From positions 32,451,072-32,515,071 of the forward strand of contig NC_052614.1 in assembly GCF_016545825.1 (NCBI RefSeq): a stretch of 64,000 nt of DNA. Reading direction: 5' to 3'. Each line of letters begins with the position of its first letter. Within the stretch, counting starts at the first letter, position 1. The DNA comes from Eucalyptus grandis. Taxonomy: Eukaryota > Streptophyta > Magnoliopsida > Myrtales > Myrtaceae. Under the pieces are notes generated by a model, which saw only the letters and a list, made by a program, of their open reading frames with translations, made no database searches and was not told the DNA's origin. The position numbers were made by a program, and so were the translations under genes. This document shows, piece after piece, positions 48,600 to 59,396 of the stretch.

Positions 48600-48990
48600 T
48601 ATCTTCCAAATAGATGCTCTGAGAAAGGTCGGCGCATCTCCCGAGAAAGGTCGGGTATCAGCTGGTGTCTTCGACAGAAGTCAGACACCCCACAAATCGA
48701 TGCCCTGAGAAAGGTCGGCGCATCCTCCCGAGAAAGGTCGGGTTCCAACTGGTGTCTTCGACGAAGTCGACGCCCACAAATCGATGCCCTGAGAAAGGTC
48801 GGTGCATCATCCCGAGAAAGGTCGGGTTCCAACCAGTGTCTTTGACAGAATTCAGACACCCCAACAAAACAGATGCTCTAAGAAAGGTCGGCGCATCTCC
48901 CGAGAAAGGTCGGGTACCAACTGGTGTCTTCGATACAAATCAGGCACCCACAAATGAGATGCCCTGAGAAAGGTCGGTGCATCTCCCGTC
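48600..48990 (+). repeat. B array 3: about 86 bp unit, about 4.5 copies
   Basis: Anchor 'gatgc.ct.agaaaggtcgg' recurs at 48613, 48699, 48783, 48872 and 48958 (84-89 bp apart). Each unit also holds an inner copy 'ccgagaaaggtcggg'. Confidence 0.9.
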
Positions 48991-49235
48991 AAGGCGACCG
49001 AAGAAAGGTTCGGGTCCTAGACAAATCATGGATTGTTTTAACAAGGCGACCGAAGAATGGTTCGGGTCCGAGACAAACCACGATTACTCCAACGGGCGAT
49101 CAAGAATGGTTCGGGTCCTGGAAGAGCGATCTCCCGTTAAGGCGACCGAAGAAAGGTTCGGATCCTAGACAAATCATTGATTGTTTTAACAGTGACCGAA
49201 GAATGGTTCGAGCCCGGAAAAGCAACCTCCTCATA
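48991..49235 (+). repeat. B array 4: about 50 bp unit, 5 copies
   Basis: Anchor 'ggcgaccgaagaa.ggttcgg' recurs at about 48993, 49045, 49094, 49141 and 49191 (47-52 bp apart). Confidence 0.88.
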
Positions 49236-49480
49236 TCACCAGGTAAGATGACGCCTTGATACTTGCCAAAACTCGGGGTTCACACCCTATCTCACTCACT
49301 CCGGTAAGTAACTACGGTATCTTCTTATCTATCATAGTATATGTAAAGTTATATTGCTCTTTTCCTACATAGAATAATAGATCCCAAGTAAAATATAATC
49401 TGCTACGCATGTATGGATAAAATTGAGGCATCGGTCTGTCTTTGAATGCAACCTCGCGAGCTCACCTTCAAAGAGGGGGC

Positions 49481-51623
49481 TATTGACACCTCAATTTTAA
49501 TTAGTTTTATTAATTAAGTTTTTAATTTTGTCTTTTCGGATAAATAGATAATAAAAGACAAAACAGCAACAAAAACCAAATAAAAACACCCAAAAAAAGC
49601 AAAAGCCTAGCCCATCTTTTTTTCTCTCCTTTTCTTCTCCCTCCGCGTGGCCCATATGGCCCATTTTCCTTCAACCTTGGCCCGACCCCTTTTCTTTCTT
49701 CTTCTTCCTCCTATCTTCTTCTTCCTCGCCGCTTGCATCCCACGCGCGGTGGCGCGCGCGCAAGGACGGCCTACGGCCGAGGAGTGTAGGGCGACGTCGG
49801 CCGGAGGGGATAAGATCGCAGCGCCATTAATGCTGAGCGAGCCGCTGAAAGCTCGATGGGACACCGGTTCAGCCAAGCGGAACCGGTGGGCAAGCCGGAG
49901 GCCGGCGACCGAGCCCCTCCGTCGACCGGAGTTCCTTCGCCTATAAATAGGTGGCCTCAAGCATCGTCGGAGGGCGTGGCGAGCTCGGAGATCCTTCACT
50001 GAGAGACATCGGGAAGGGTTGAAGGGCGAGCGCAGGAGAGAGCTCGAGTCGCGAGCTCAGCCCACCTTCCACCGAGAGACTTCGGGGAAGGCCGGCGGCG
50101 AGTGACTTCAAGAAGGTCAAATCCGGCCGGTGGAGGCTCGGATCTGGCCTGAGTGAGGAGGAATCAAGGCCGAGGAGGGTCCGGCCGAGTAGATCTGGTT
50201 TTTTGCTGCTGTTGTTACCGCCGGACGCCGTGCCGCAGCCGTTCGCCTCAGTCCCGACGCCGTTGCTTCGACGGCTTGTTGCCGTGCCCCACCTGCGAAG
50301 CCGTTGCCGTGATCGGTTCACCGACGCCGCGCCAGATCGGGAAACCGAGTTGCCCAGCCACCACCATCCGAACGCCATCGCCACGAACAGGTAGTGTTAC
50401 CGCCACCGCCGCCGTTGTCGTCGCCATAGTTTCCCCCCTCCGAAGTCCAACCCTCGTCGCTACCGTCGCTGTCGCCGCCGTCGCCGTTGCCGCCGCCGTC
50501 GCCGTCGCCGTCGTCCCCGCTGTTGTGCCTCGGCGCCGCGATTCGGGAACCCTAGGGTTCCCGATTTTCAGTCGCGACCCGGGTTGACGGTCGGACCGGA
50601 TCGGAACTGGTAGGGATTCCGCAAAGTGCGGGCGCGGCGGAAGACCGGGTCGCGATTTGGGTCGGATCCGGGTAGGGTTCGCAGGAGCCGGGTCGCGGAG
50701 CGGGTCGTGGACCCGGTCGTCGGGCCGGGCCAAAGCGCCCCCAAACGCCCGGCCACGGCGTCGTTTTAGTAAGTAAAAAAAAAAAATAATAATAAATAAA
50801 AAGAGATGAAAAATTCGAGTCGGGCCGCGTTTGGGTCGGCCCGGTCGGACCCAACCCGCGGATCCGACCCGGGTCGGTTTTATTTTGTTATTTTAATATA
50901 AAAATAATATTTTAATAAATAAAAATTAAAAAAATGTTTTAATTTCCAAAAAATCGAAAAATATTTAAAAATGTCGAAAAATGTTTTATTTTCTAAAAAT
51001 CGAGAAAAATCAAAAAATAATTTATTTTCCAAAATATTTTGAAAAATATTAAAAAATATTTTATTTTCCGAAATATATAAAAAAAAATCAAAAATATTCC
51101 ATATTTTCCAAAAAAATGCCAAAAATCCAAAATCTCATGAAAAAGCCAAAAAATTCAGAAAAAGCCAAAAAGACTTGTATTTTTCCAAAAGAAAATACTA
51201 AAAATACCAAAAAATCCCTTTTATGTCCAAAAAATGAGAAAAATACCTAGAAAATGTTTTCCCTCCCAAAAATGCATGGAAAATCCCTCGAATATCCAAA
51301 AAACCTCAGGGTTTAAACAAGATTAGGTACCGAAAGGGCATTAGTGATTAACTAGTGTAATCAAGTCCCCGATCCTAATTTCTCTCGGTTACGCGGGGTG
51401 AGTATTTCTCCCGGTACTTCACTTGGGTTTCTAATCAACCCACCCCAAATCGATTAGTGGCGACTCCGTTTTAAAATTAATTTATAGGTTAAAAATTTAG
51501 ATTATTAAAGTCGTGAACCGGTGGACTTGGGAGAGTCCGGGCATAATTAATTTCAGCCGAGCCATTAGCCTCCTTAGGCGCTCGTACCCGATTGCGGGCG
51601 CCAGAAAAAAAGAGGTCGCGACA
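49481..51623 (+). repeat. B 3' LTR
   Basis: 2143 bp. It starts TATTGACACC, with A for G at the second base compared with the 5' LTR. Differences from the 5' LTR are mostly one- or two-base indels. Confidence 0.94.
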
Positions 51624-51880
51624 CCCGCGTTGAGAAGAAGAGAAATGAGTCATTTAAGGCCTTTGCACAAAGGTGGAGAACCATGGTCTCACAGGTGAAG
51701 CCAGCTTAGAATGAGAGGGAGATGAAGCAACTATTCCTCAAGACATTACCCCCTGAATACTTCCAAGGATTAGTATTTTCGGGATGTCAAACCTTTTCAC
51801 AGCTGGTAGATGTAGGTGAAGGAGTTGAGTGGGCACTTATCGAAGGGAAGATATCCACCGGATGTAGTGAGATTTACCTT
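51624..51880 (+). pseudogene. A gag, continuation after B
   Basis: The gag frame of A resumes after the duplicated CCCGC with 'KKRNESFKAFAQRWRTM', a typical Retrotrans_gag stretch, then a TAG stop at 51707-51709, then 'QLFLKTLPPEYFQ' and 'GCQTFSQLVDVGEGVEWAL'. Similarity ends at about 51865-51885, where copia RT sequence begins. The right edge is approximate. Confidence 0.85.
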
Positions 51881-53159
51881 GGATTCGCATTATTCTGGCA
51901 ATAATGGTTAGTATGGATCTTGAATTACATCAAATGGATGTCCTTTCCTTAATGGAGAATTAGAGGAAGGAACATATATGGAACAACCTGCTGATTTCAT
52001 AATGAAAGGCCAAGAAGAAAATGTATGTCGACTTTGGGGGTCGATATATGGCTTTAAGCAGTCATCGAGAAAAAGGTATATACATTTTCATAATGCCATA
52101 GTGGCATATGATTTTACAATGATTGACGATGATCAATGTGTATATATCAATAGATCCAATGATCAATTTGTGATCATATCATTATATGTTGATGATATAC
52201 TAATTGCCAGAAGCAATATGGAGTTGGTTAATACTGTCAAGAGATAGTTGTCTTCTAACTTTGAGATAAAGGATATGGGTGAGGCTGTATACATTCTTGG
52301 AGTTAAGATTTCGAGAGATTGTTCGAAGAGATCGTTGTCTCTTTCGCAAGAAACATATATAAATAATGTTCTTGAACGATTTCGTATGCAAGACTGTAAA
52401 CCCATAGACACTCCTATTGCAAAAGGTGAAGGATTGAGCCATAGACTATGTCCAGGGACTCCACAAGAGAAGGAACAAACAAAATATGTTCCTTATGCTA
52501 GTGCTGTTGGGAGCTTGATGTATGCTATGATGTGTACAACACCCGACATATGCTTTGCAGTTGGAATGATGAGTAGTTACCAATCCAATCCAGGTCAAGC
52601 ACATTGGAAAGCCGTTAAAAGAATACTAAAGTATCTAAAGGGAACTGCTGATTATACGCTGAGTCATTAAAGAAAGGATCTGCAACTCAAAGGCTATTTT
52701 GATGCTGATTGGAGAGGAGATTTAAATGAAAGGAAATCTACCTCTGGGTTTGTTTTCTTACCGAATAATGGCACCATATGTTGGAGCAGTAAGAAACAAA
52801 AGTGTATAGCCTTATCCACGATGTAATTTGAGTTCGTGGCATTATCAGCAGCAGTGTAAGAAAGTGTTTGGCTTAAGAGATTTTTGGATCATTTAGGTGT
52901 TATTGGAAGTGCTGCAGATTAATTGTTGGTTAACTGTGATAGCCAAGCGGCAAAAGCGTACACCAAAGATCCAAAATATCATGGCAAGACCAAACATATA
53001 GATACCAAGTATAATCTTGTCAATGATATGGTTGCATGAAAAGATGTGAACTTAGAGTACATACTACGCATGGAATGGTAGCAGATCCTATGACAAAGCC
53101 AATACCTAGAGATGTGTTTTGTGGCTACATGAAATCTCTAGGATTGCATAGAGGCTGAT
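51881..53159 (+). pseudogene. D: copia RT and RNase H fragment
   Basis: Starts inside RT: 'LELHQMDV', 'YMEQPADF', 'YVDDILIAR' (near 52188), 'FEIKDMGEAVYILGVKISRD', written here as family landmarks. RNase H follows: 'YFDADW', 'STSGFVF', 'KTKHIDTKYN'. It ends 'KSLGLHRG' with TGA at 53157-53159. A short deletion lies after 'QMDV' (the usual KTA is missing) and several stops occur in RNase H. Everything upstream in pol is absent. A different copia lineage from C1/C2. Confidence 0.85.
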
Positions 53160-54238
53160 GTACTAAATATTGTAATTTCCCTAAATGTTCACAATTTGAT
53201 GAATTTGTGTTTTCATCATTAATGCCTATGAATCTTTGTTTGATCTTTATGCATCTTAATACTTAGTGCATTACTTTAAGTTAAGAAGTATGTCGGACAT
53301 ATATAAGATTAGCCCACTCACACGGGTAATCGCCTCTATTTACTGTGTGATAAATAGAGATGAGACTGTTTTTAAGCTTATTATCTATGTGATAATCGAG
53401 AGCTCAAGCTTAAAACACGTATGTTACCTTAACTAGGTGTTAAGATGAGGATATAATACTTACTATGTCCGAAAGTAAAATACCCCACATATTTTACTTT
53501 ATTTGTCTAAGATGCCAGATGTGAGTTCTGATGAATTTTGTGAATGAGTAGATACATGAACTCAAGTTAGACATTGGGTATGTCTGAACTATCATCTGTA
53601 CGGTATTGAAAGGTGTAGACATACACTCCATGGGAAAGGATTTAATACCGTAATACGTATTTCATACTACGTATGCATGAGACGACCAATAAGAGTGACA
53701 AAAGTTTGATCTCAACTTTTATGTCATGTGAGACTCTTGAGGAAGAGAGTTCCTCAATTTCTTAGTCCCCTAATGACTCTTACTTATTCTCAAGATTTCT
53801 ATTTAGTGTTTGCTATCTTAGGATGTTGCCAATGGTCATGAGTGATTCGATCTAATGGGGCATTTCTAGAAAAGCAAGCTGGACTGAAATTGAGAGTTTG
53901 AAGGAAAGAGGAAGATCGATTTTGGAGAATCACATTGTAGTTTTGTATTCACCAGTTAACCAATTATGATTGTCTTTATGATAATCATAATTGTGAATAC
54001 AATATATATATCATTGTTTAAAAGAGATCAAGAGAGATATAAAATGTGATCGATCGATCTAGGGTACTGCATACTAAATCTACTCGGAGTGTGACGCTCA
54101 TTATGAGCTGCTATATATTCCTAACAGATGTATAGCAACGAGCTCTCAAAGTATGCTAGTCGCACGGATTATTCACCGGTATGAATGTTGAAAAGAGGTA
54201 AAGAGAATACTGTGAGCCCACCATGTGCGAGTGGGAGA
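53160..54238 (+). other. D 3' untranslated region with polypurine tract
   Basis: About 1 kb without coding sequence between the end of pol and the LTR. It ends at 'gtgggaga' (54231-54238), the polypurine tract form used by many plant copia elements. Confidence 0.6.
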
Positions 54239-54677
54239 TGAAGGCTTTATTGGTATTGGGCTTAAGGCCCATCTCGCCCAAGTTGGGCCAGAAAAGCCCG
54301 GCCCACGGGAATAGGGCCCGTGGAAGGAGATAGGTATAAAAGGGAGGAGAGAGAGAGACATAACACCTGTTGGAACAATCAGTACGTACGCTTCCTTTCT
54401 CCCGCGCACTCTCTCTCTCTCAAAAGAAAAAGAAGAAACAAAAAGTAAGGCTTCGGCAATTTCTTCTTCCCTTCATTGCTTAATCGGATCAAACAGGACC
54501 GTTTCTCTTCCTCTTGTCGGCATTGGTGTTTAATCTGTGGCTAACAAGGTACGCTTGAATCCGTGGTGTACTTTACGATCGGTGATGCGTGTTTTCCCGG
54601 GCTTCGTCTTCCGCATTGATTTAGGGGGGTTCGATTCGGTGTCGAATCCGGTTTTCGGGGATCAGTCATTCCCAACA
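54239..54677 (+). repeat. D 3' LTR with TATA box
   Basis: 439 bp from TGAAGGC after the polypurine tract to CCCAACA. A TATAAAAGG box lies at 54335-54343, followed by CT-rich leader sequence. The base after its end (54678) is the first base of chitinase homology, so the right end is well placed. The left end depends on the polypurine tract. Confidence 0.68.
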
Positions 54678-55741
54678 CTTCGTATTTCACTCACATTTAC
54701 TATGCGTTCCTCTTGCCCGAGCCAACCACATTCAGGCTCAATGTCACTGCGTCTGACCAAACCAAGCTGCCTGGATTGACGGGCATGCTGCAGGGAAAGC
54801 CCGGCGGTAAAGACCCTCCTATCCATAGGTGGAGGCAGGTCGGTCCCAAATGTGTTCTCCAGGATGGTGAACAGCTCAGAGACTCGCACAGCATTCATAA
54901 ACTCCACCATTGAAGTAGCTCGAAAATACGGTTTTGATGGAGTTGACTTGGACTGGGAGTATCCAGCTGATGAACAAGACATGTCCAACCTCGCTCTGCT
55001 TTACAAAGAGTGGAGAAAAGCCCTGGATAAGGAGTCCAAAAGAAGTGGTAAAATCCGCTTATTACTGACGTCTGCTGTGTACTATGCATCAGGATTTCAG
55101 GTTGACGGTCCACCCAGATCGTACCCCAGTCAGGCAATCCGGAAGTACGTGGACTGGGTCAGCCCCATGTGCTTCGACTATCACGGGTCCTAGGAGAATT
55201 TCACGGGCGAGCATTCGGCACTCTATGATCCGAAGAGCAACATCAGCACGAGCTACGGAATCAGTTCGTGGATTCGAGCTGGTGTGCCGAGCCACAAGCT
55301 GGTGATGGGCCTACCGTTGTATGGGAAGACATGGACGCTCCAGAATCCAAATGTTACTGGCGTCGGGGCTCCAGCTGTTGGAGTGGGTCCTGGAAACGGT
55401 ACCTTGACATACAAACAGATTGTTGAGTTTAATGTGCAGAACCATACAGCAGTCAAATTCGACAAGAAGTCGGTGTCGTACTACTCATATGTCGGAGTCA
55501 CTTGGATTGGTTATGACGATGTTCAGTCTGTGCGGAGGAAGGTCCGATTTGCTCGGTCTCAGCGCTTGGGTGGGTACTTCTTCTGGGCTCTCGGCCAGGA
55601 TAAGAACTGGATCATCTCAAGACAAGGTACCAATGAAATCACCTTTTAATGCCCATTACACAGAGTAATCACGTGTTGATTCTAACATGTTTGCTTCTTA
55701 CCCTTCTACTGATGACAGCCTCAAGAGCTTGGGATCACTGA
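54678..55741 (+). pseudogene. class V (GH18) chitinase, 5'-truncated and interrupted
   Basis: Homology starts at 'SYFTHIYYAF' (54679), directly after the D LTR; the signal peptide and first strand are missing. 'KTLLSIGGG' and the GH18 catalytic motif 'DGVDLDWEYP' (54936-54965, with the proton-donor Glu codon at 54957-54959) are present, as are 'WVSPMCFDYHGS', 'GLPLYGKTW', 'VTWIGYDD' and 'GGYFFWALGQD'. Two lesions: a one-base frameshift at about 54806-54812 and a TAG at 55191-55193 where the family normally has Trp after 'HGS'. An intron with GT at 55627 and AG at 55718 leads to a short last exon ending at TGA 55739-55741 ('ASRAWDH'). Intact relatives are secreted and hydrolyse chitin. No kinase domain follows, so it is not the chitinase-receptor-kinase fusion type. 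Confidence 0.9.
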
Positions 55742-57129
55742 TGAACTTGGAAAGACTGTCCGTAGCATGTGACGATTGCAATAAATGCATTTAACTAGTT
55801 TGAAATTTGGTCAATTATTGACTTCTCTCAGACAACTTTACAATTAGTCCCGGAAAAATTCTCAGATCTCTCATCTTGAAGGTTCATGATCTCCAAGGAT
55901 ATCCTCTTCATATCATTGGAAAGTGGGAGCCTTTGAGTGTGTATGTTTATCTACCTTTCAATTCAATTTCTGATTTGCTCAAATAGATTCCTTTCATTGA
56001 GTTACACAACCAGCCTTTTCCATCAAATATCTGCGATTGCCAATTTCAACAACTAACAATGAACAGTCAAGTGAAGAGCATGAGAAATAACATGCAGTAG
56101 CATCTCCCTTTTCTCAGTGTCGTAAAGCACAAGTATCGAAGGATTAGTTGCTGACCAAAGGACGATATAGTTGGGTAACAAAATAAAGCAATTGGTAATT
56201 TCGCAAAGCTGTGGCTAGAGGAATTGCGTAGTCCGGGTGCTTCTAGCGAAAAACAAACACCGTGCACTCAATCTTTCAAGTGCAAATTCAAGGGGTTGGA
56301 AATGAGATCATAATCGTTGAGCTCAGTAACTGAAGATATTGATAAGCAGAAATAAAATGAATGGAGTGATTTTTCAGAAATAGTTTTCTTCTGGCTTGAA
56401 GATTAATGAACAACACGGGCATTCCAAGGACAGTAGAGGTAAGGAAACTAAAAATGGGCAAGTTAACTTGCAAAATGAATCGTGCAGCACATCCGCAAAC
56501 ACATACATAGAACAGTTAACACCAGTAACAGGAATCATTCTCTCCTCAGTTTGAAATGCATCATCTCATTCACATTGTATTTGATAATAATAGCGGACGG
56601 AAAAGGTATAGTGCATACAAACCTGAAAAGTTGAAGAATGGTTATATCAAGTAGATTTGAATCAATCCCCATAAGGCAGAAGACGATGCGCCTCAGATTA
56701 ATTCAGCTAGCGAGCACACTCTATCTGCCACAATCTCCCGTCATGCATCTGCAGTGCCTTCTACAAATGCTGTAGCCACCGTCGACTGATTTTTATTTAG
56801 AAAAATTGAGATGTGGATGCAGAAAGAAGCAAACATGAAGCATTCTATTTGTCACAAGTTTCTCTTAAACAATCAAAGAGAATAGATTCAATAAAACTAA
56901 AAGTAGCATTGTGCAGAGAAATTTATTCATCACTGATTAATGCCCAAAGACAAAATGAGCCATGATCAAAGAAGTGTTTATGATGCCATTCAATGGTCCA
57001 AATGTTGCAAAAGCAATACTCCGAAACTGAACATCAAGGTTAGTAAATTATGGAAACACGCAAAATTTGGTTGATCACGTCACAACAATCAGTGTATCCC
57101 TCTACTTGCCACTTCTTTGCTTTCTTATC
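55742..57129. other. no gene seen; downstream of chitinase
   Basis: Includes the probable 3' untranslated region of the chitinase. No other coding similarity. Confidence 0.45.
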
Positions 57130-57402
57130 CTTGCCAATCCAGCAAGGAGGAACAACCAGCATGTCTACTGTCTCTGGGCATTATCTCGCGATGAAATGTT
57201 TGCAAGTCATGACTTAGCCCCATTTGTGACCCGTCAATCCAAGGTGGGCAGACCCTGTCACCGTAGCCCCACCGAGAAATTACAGGTTCAGAATCCACTT
57301 TAACAAAGCGATATACCCATTCATACAACCGCAAGCAGATTCAACAACCGGACTTTGCATTTGTGAAATTAATGCCCTTACCACTAGGCCATCATCACTG
57401 GC
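57130..57402 (-). mobile_element. tRNA-derived SINE candidate
   Basis: On the minus strand a box A 'TGGCCTAGTGG' (57391-57381) is followed about 32 bp on by a weak box B 'GGTTGTTGAATC' (57349-57338), and then by a body of about 200 bp. The head reads like a tRNA gene but has no acceptor stem or full cloverleaf. The 3' end and flanking duplication could not be placed. Confidence 0.45.
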
Positions 57403-58455
57403 AGTCGATACTTGCACATTTGAACGTGATAATTCACGCACTATTCATGATATTCAATTATCATGTAACAGAATGAAGCAACCCATTTATATTAGAACCA
57501 TCCATGCCTCTACATATAAAATGAAGATAATAGTAGCACCTCAAAATAAGTTCTATATGAAAGAGACGTACCAAAAGAGCATGTAATGTCACGCAAAGAT
57601 GACCATAAAGCATGAACACGAGGATGAAAAGAGAGTCAACATTATAAGGAGTTGAAAGCACCTAAGGTAAAAGATTAATTGCAACAAAAAACAAAGAGCT
57701 CAGGCTAAAGTAACTCAAGATTTTGGTTATAGCTTAGAAAACATGCAGATTGAGAAACAGATCATTGAAGCAAAAAAATTAGCCCAAGTTTACAAAGAGA
57801 ACTATGATCCTCACACTCAAGTGGTCCGCAGACATTCATCAATCTCTCCCCATATATCTGTTTTCAATTAGCACTGTATCCATCCTCTACGCCCAGCATA
57901 TTTGCAAACAGATGGGATAAATACTAGTTTCAATGACTGGATTATTAACTCACCATTCAACAACCATCATCTCATATTCAATTAAAATGATGCTGGAAAA
58001 AAAAAAAGTCTATCCATCTATAAAAAGGTTGAAGAATTGGTGTACCAAGCTGCTGGAGTTGATCCAGAATAAGCCAGAAAGACACTAGATGGAAACACTG
58101 GTCTGTCAATTCCAGCTATAGTGCAATTTTTCAGCAAAGTCTCCGGTGATGCATGTGATGCACCTCTGGCACAAGTAAAGTTCGAGTAATCATAATTCAT
58201 AGACACTTTCAATTGACTCATTCAAATAGACCAAGACAACAGTGCAAAAAATTTACAATTAGGGAGCAAATATAAAACATCTGATTTGCCACAACTCTCT
58301 TACATAATCAACTGGGCAAATACAATTGAAGTGAAGCTAATATGTTGCAAAGTAGACTCTAAATAGCCACGAATCAAAAATACTCCTTTGGCGTTCCATT
58401 TTAGGCTTCCAACTTCTTTATTGCCTAAAACTAAAGAAGAGAAAGATGGGATGTC
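57403..58455. other. no gene seen
   Basis: AT-rich sequence without recognisable motifs. Confidence 0.45.
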
Positions 58456-59076
58456 TTAAGTTTCATATTCTAATGCTGTAGATAATCTCATATATGTTAT
58501 GGTTTGCACTTGTCTAGATATTTCACAGTCTATTAGTGTTGTGAGTATATATATGGCACATCCGGGTAAAGCTCACTAGCAAGCCATGAAATGGATTCTT
58601 CGGTACATCCGAGGTACATCAAATGTGGGTTTAGTCTTTGATAAAGATTGAAATATAGGACATTCGGTTGTTGATACTGACTATGTAAGCGATTTTGGTT
58701 AGTTGGAGAGTGATTTTGGTTAGACACAATTGCTTTGTCTACCACCAAAATAGTATACATGGCAATAGTGGAAATGGTAAAAGAAGATCTTTGGTTGAAG
58801 CATTTGGTTACAGAACTTGGAGTGATATAGGAGGGAGCCTCCGTTATTTTTGGTAATAACCAAAGTGTGATTTAGTTGATCAAGAGTACGATGTATCATG
58901 AGAGCACAAGACTTATCGATATACGGTATTACTTTGTGCATGATGAGGTTACCAAAAGTACAGTTATGATGAAGAAAGTATTTGCGGTGAATAATTCGGC
59001 AGATATATTGACCAAACTAGTTCCTTTGACCAAGTTCAAGCATTGTTTGGACTTGATTGGTGTTTTAACCATTTGA
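58456..59076 (+). pseudogene. E: copia RNase H fragment
   Basis: Plus-strand frames give the copia RNase H region: 'IALSTTKIVYMA' (58730-58765), 'VKEDLWLKHLVTELGV', 'NNQSVI', 'MYHESTRLIDIRYYFVHD' (58890-58945), 'NSADILTKLVPLTKFKHCLDLIGV' as two stretches, stop at 59074-59076. Stops occur at about 58650, 58830 and 58875. RT and everything upstream are missing. Confidence 0.8.
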
Positions 59077-59224
59077 TTTGCTTAGGCAGAGTTGGTGACT
59101 TTTTATCCATTGTTTCTTACACCAAGTACACTTGCGTAGGCTTAGAGGTGTGCACCGTCAATCCCACCATTTTAAGGGTAGCCTTGTGTATTCACTTTTT
59201 GGTGGTGAAGGAGAGAGGTCTTGT

Positions 59225-59396
59225 GGCATTTAGCATAATGTTCTTTTCGAGATTTGAAGCAAATGTGGAGATTTATTGAGTTTTGACTTTCAAATTAGGG
59301 TATTTTAGACCAATCTTGGCATAATGTTGTTTTGGAGAGTTGAAGCCAATGTGGAGGTTTGCTGAGTTTTGACTTTCCAATTAGAAATAAGGGTAT
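59225..59396 (+). repeat. E: 86 bp duplication spanning PPT and LTR start
   Basis: 'ttgaagc.aatgtggag.ttt..tgagttttgacttt' occurs at about 59252 and 59338, 86 bp apart. The phrase 'atgtggag' followed by 'ttgag' is the usual copia polypurine tract and LTR start. Confidence 0.7.

Larger units (their letters stand above)
44641..49480 (+). other. B long 3' untranslated region
   Basis: 4.8 kb with no recognisable protein. Its last 1.7 kb is mostly tandem repeats (listed separately), and an earlier pair of 75 bp repeats lies at 46890-47030. Long, variable, repeat-bearing 3' regions are known in Ogre elements. The region ends in the purine tract 'aaagagggggc' (49470-49480), which primes the second DNA strand. 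Confidence 0.75.
33141..51623 (+). mobile_element. B: full-length Tat/Ogre-type Ty3/gypsy retrotransposon
   Basis: 18483 bp with 2.1 kb LTRs (33141-35266, 49481-51623) and target duplication CCCGC (33136-33140, 51624-51628), inserted in the gag of A. Interior order: primer site, extra ORF1, gag, protease, G-patch, RT-RNase H, second RNase H, integrase, then a 4.8 kb 3' untranslated region with tandem arrays. This order matches the Tat/Ogre clade. All ORFs are interrupted, mostly by single-base changes in length. The LTRs are very similar, so insertion is young. Confidence 0.94.
20116..51880 (+). mobile_element. A: Ty3/gypsy (Tat-like) retrotransposon, invaded and 3'-truncated
   Basis: Host of two later insertions. 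Its own sequence is in pieces: 5' LTR 20116-22750, leader 22751-23520, leader and gag start 32243-33140, and gag continuation 51624 to about 51880. The primer site and the 3' third of the LTR match element B, so both are of one broad lineage. Protease, RT, integrase and 3' LTR are absent: at about 51880 the sequence changes to copia element D. Interpretation: C2 and B inserted into A, and a deletion removed the rest. Confidence 0.85.

Noticed and set aside
48600..49235. Regular short repeats resembling a CRISPR array
   Set aside because: Units are contiguous and diverged, with no unique spacers, and lie in a plant retrotransposon.
48313..49259. Several open frames of about 70-114 codons on both strands
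   Set aside because: They follow the tandem arrays, whose units lack stops in some frames. No domain is seen.
53160..54677. Calling all 1.5 kb as the D 3' LTR
   Set aside because: A polypurine tract (54231-54238) directly precedes a plausible TG start at 54239, which makes a 439 bp LTR the better fit.
54678..55741. Functional chitinase gene
   Set aside because: The 5' end is missing, with a frameshift and an in-frame TAG. The LTR occupies the position of the first exon.
57338..57391. Possible functional tRNA gene
   Set aside because: Only internal promoter boxes are visible. There is no acceptor stem pairing, and box B is weak.
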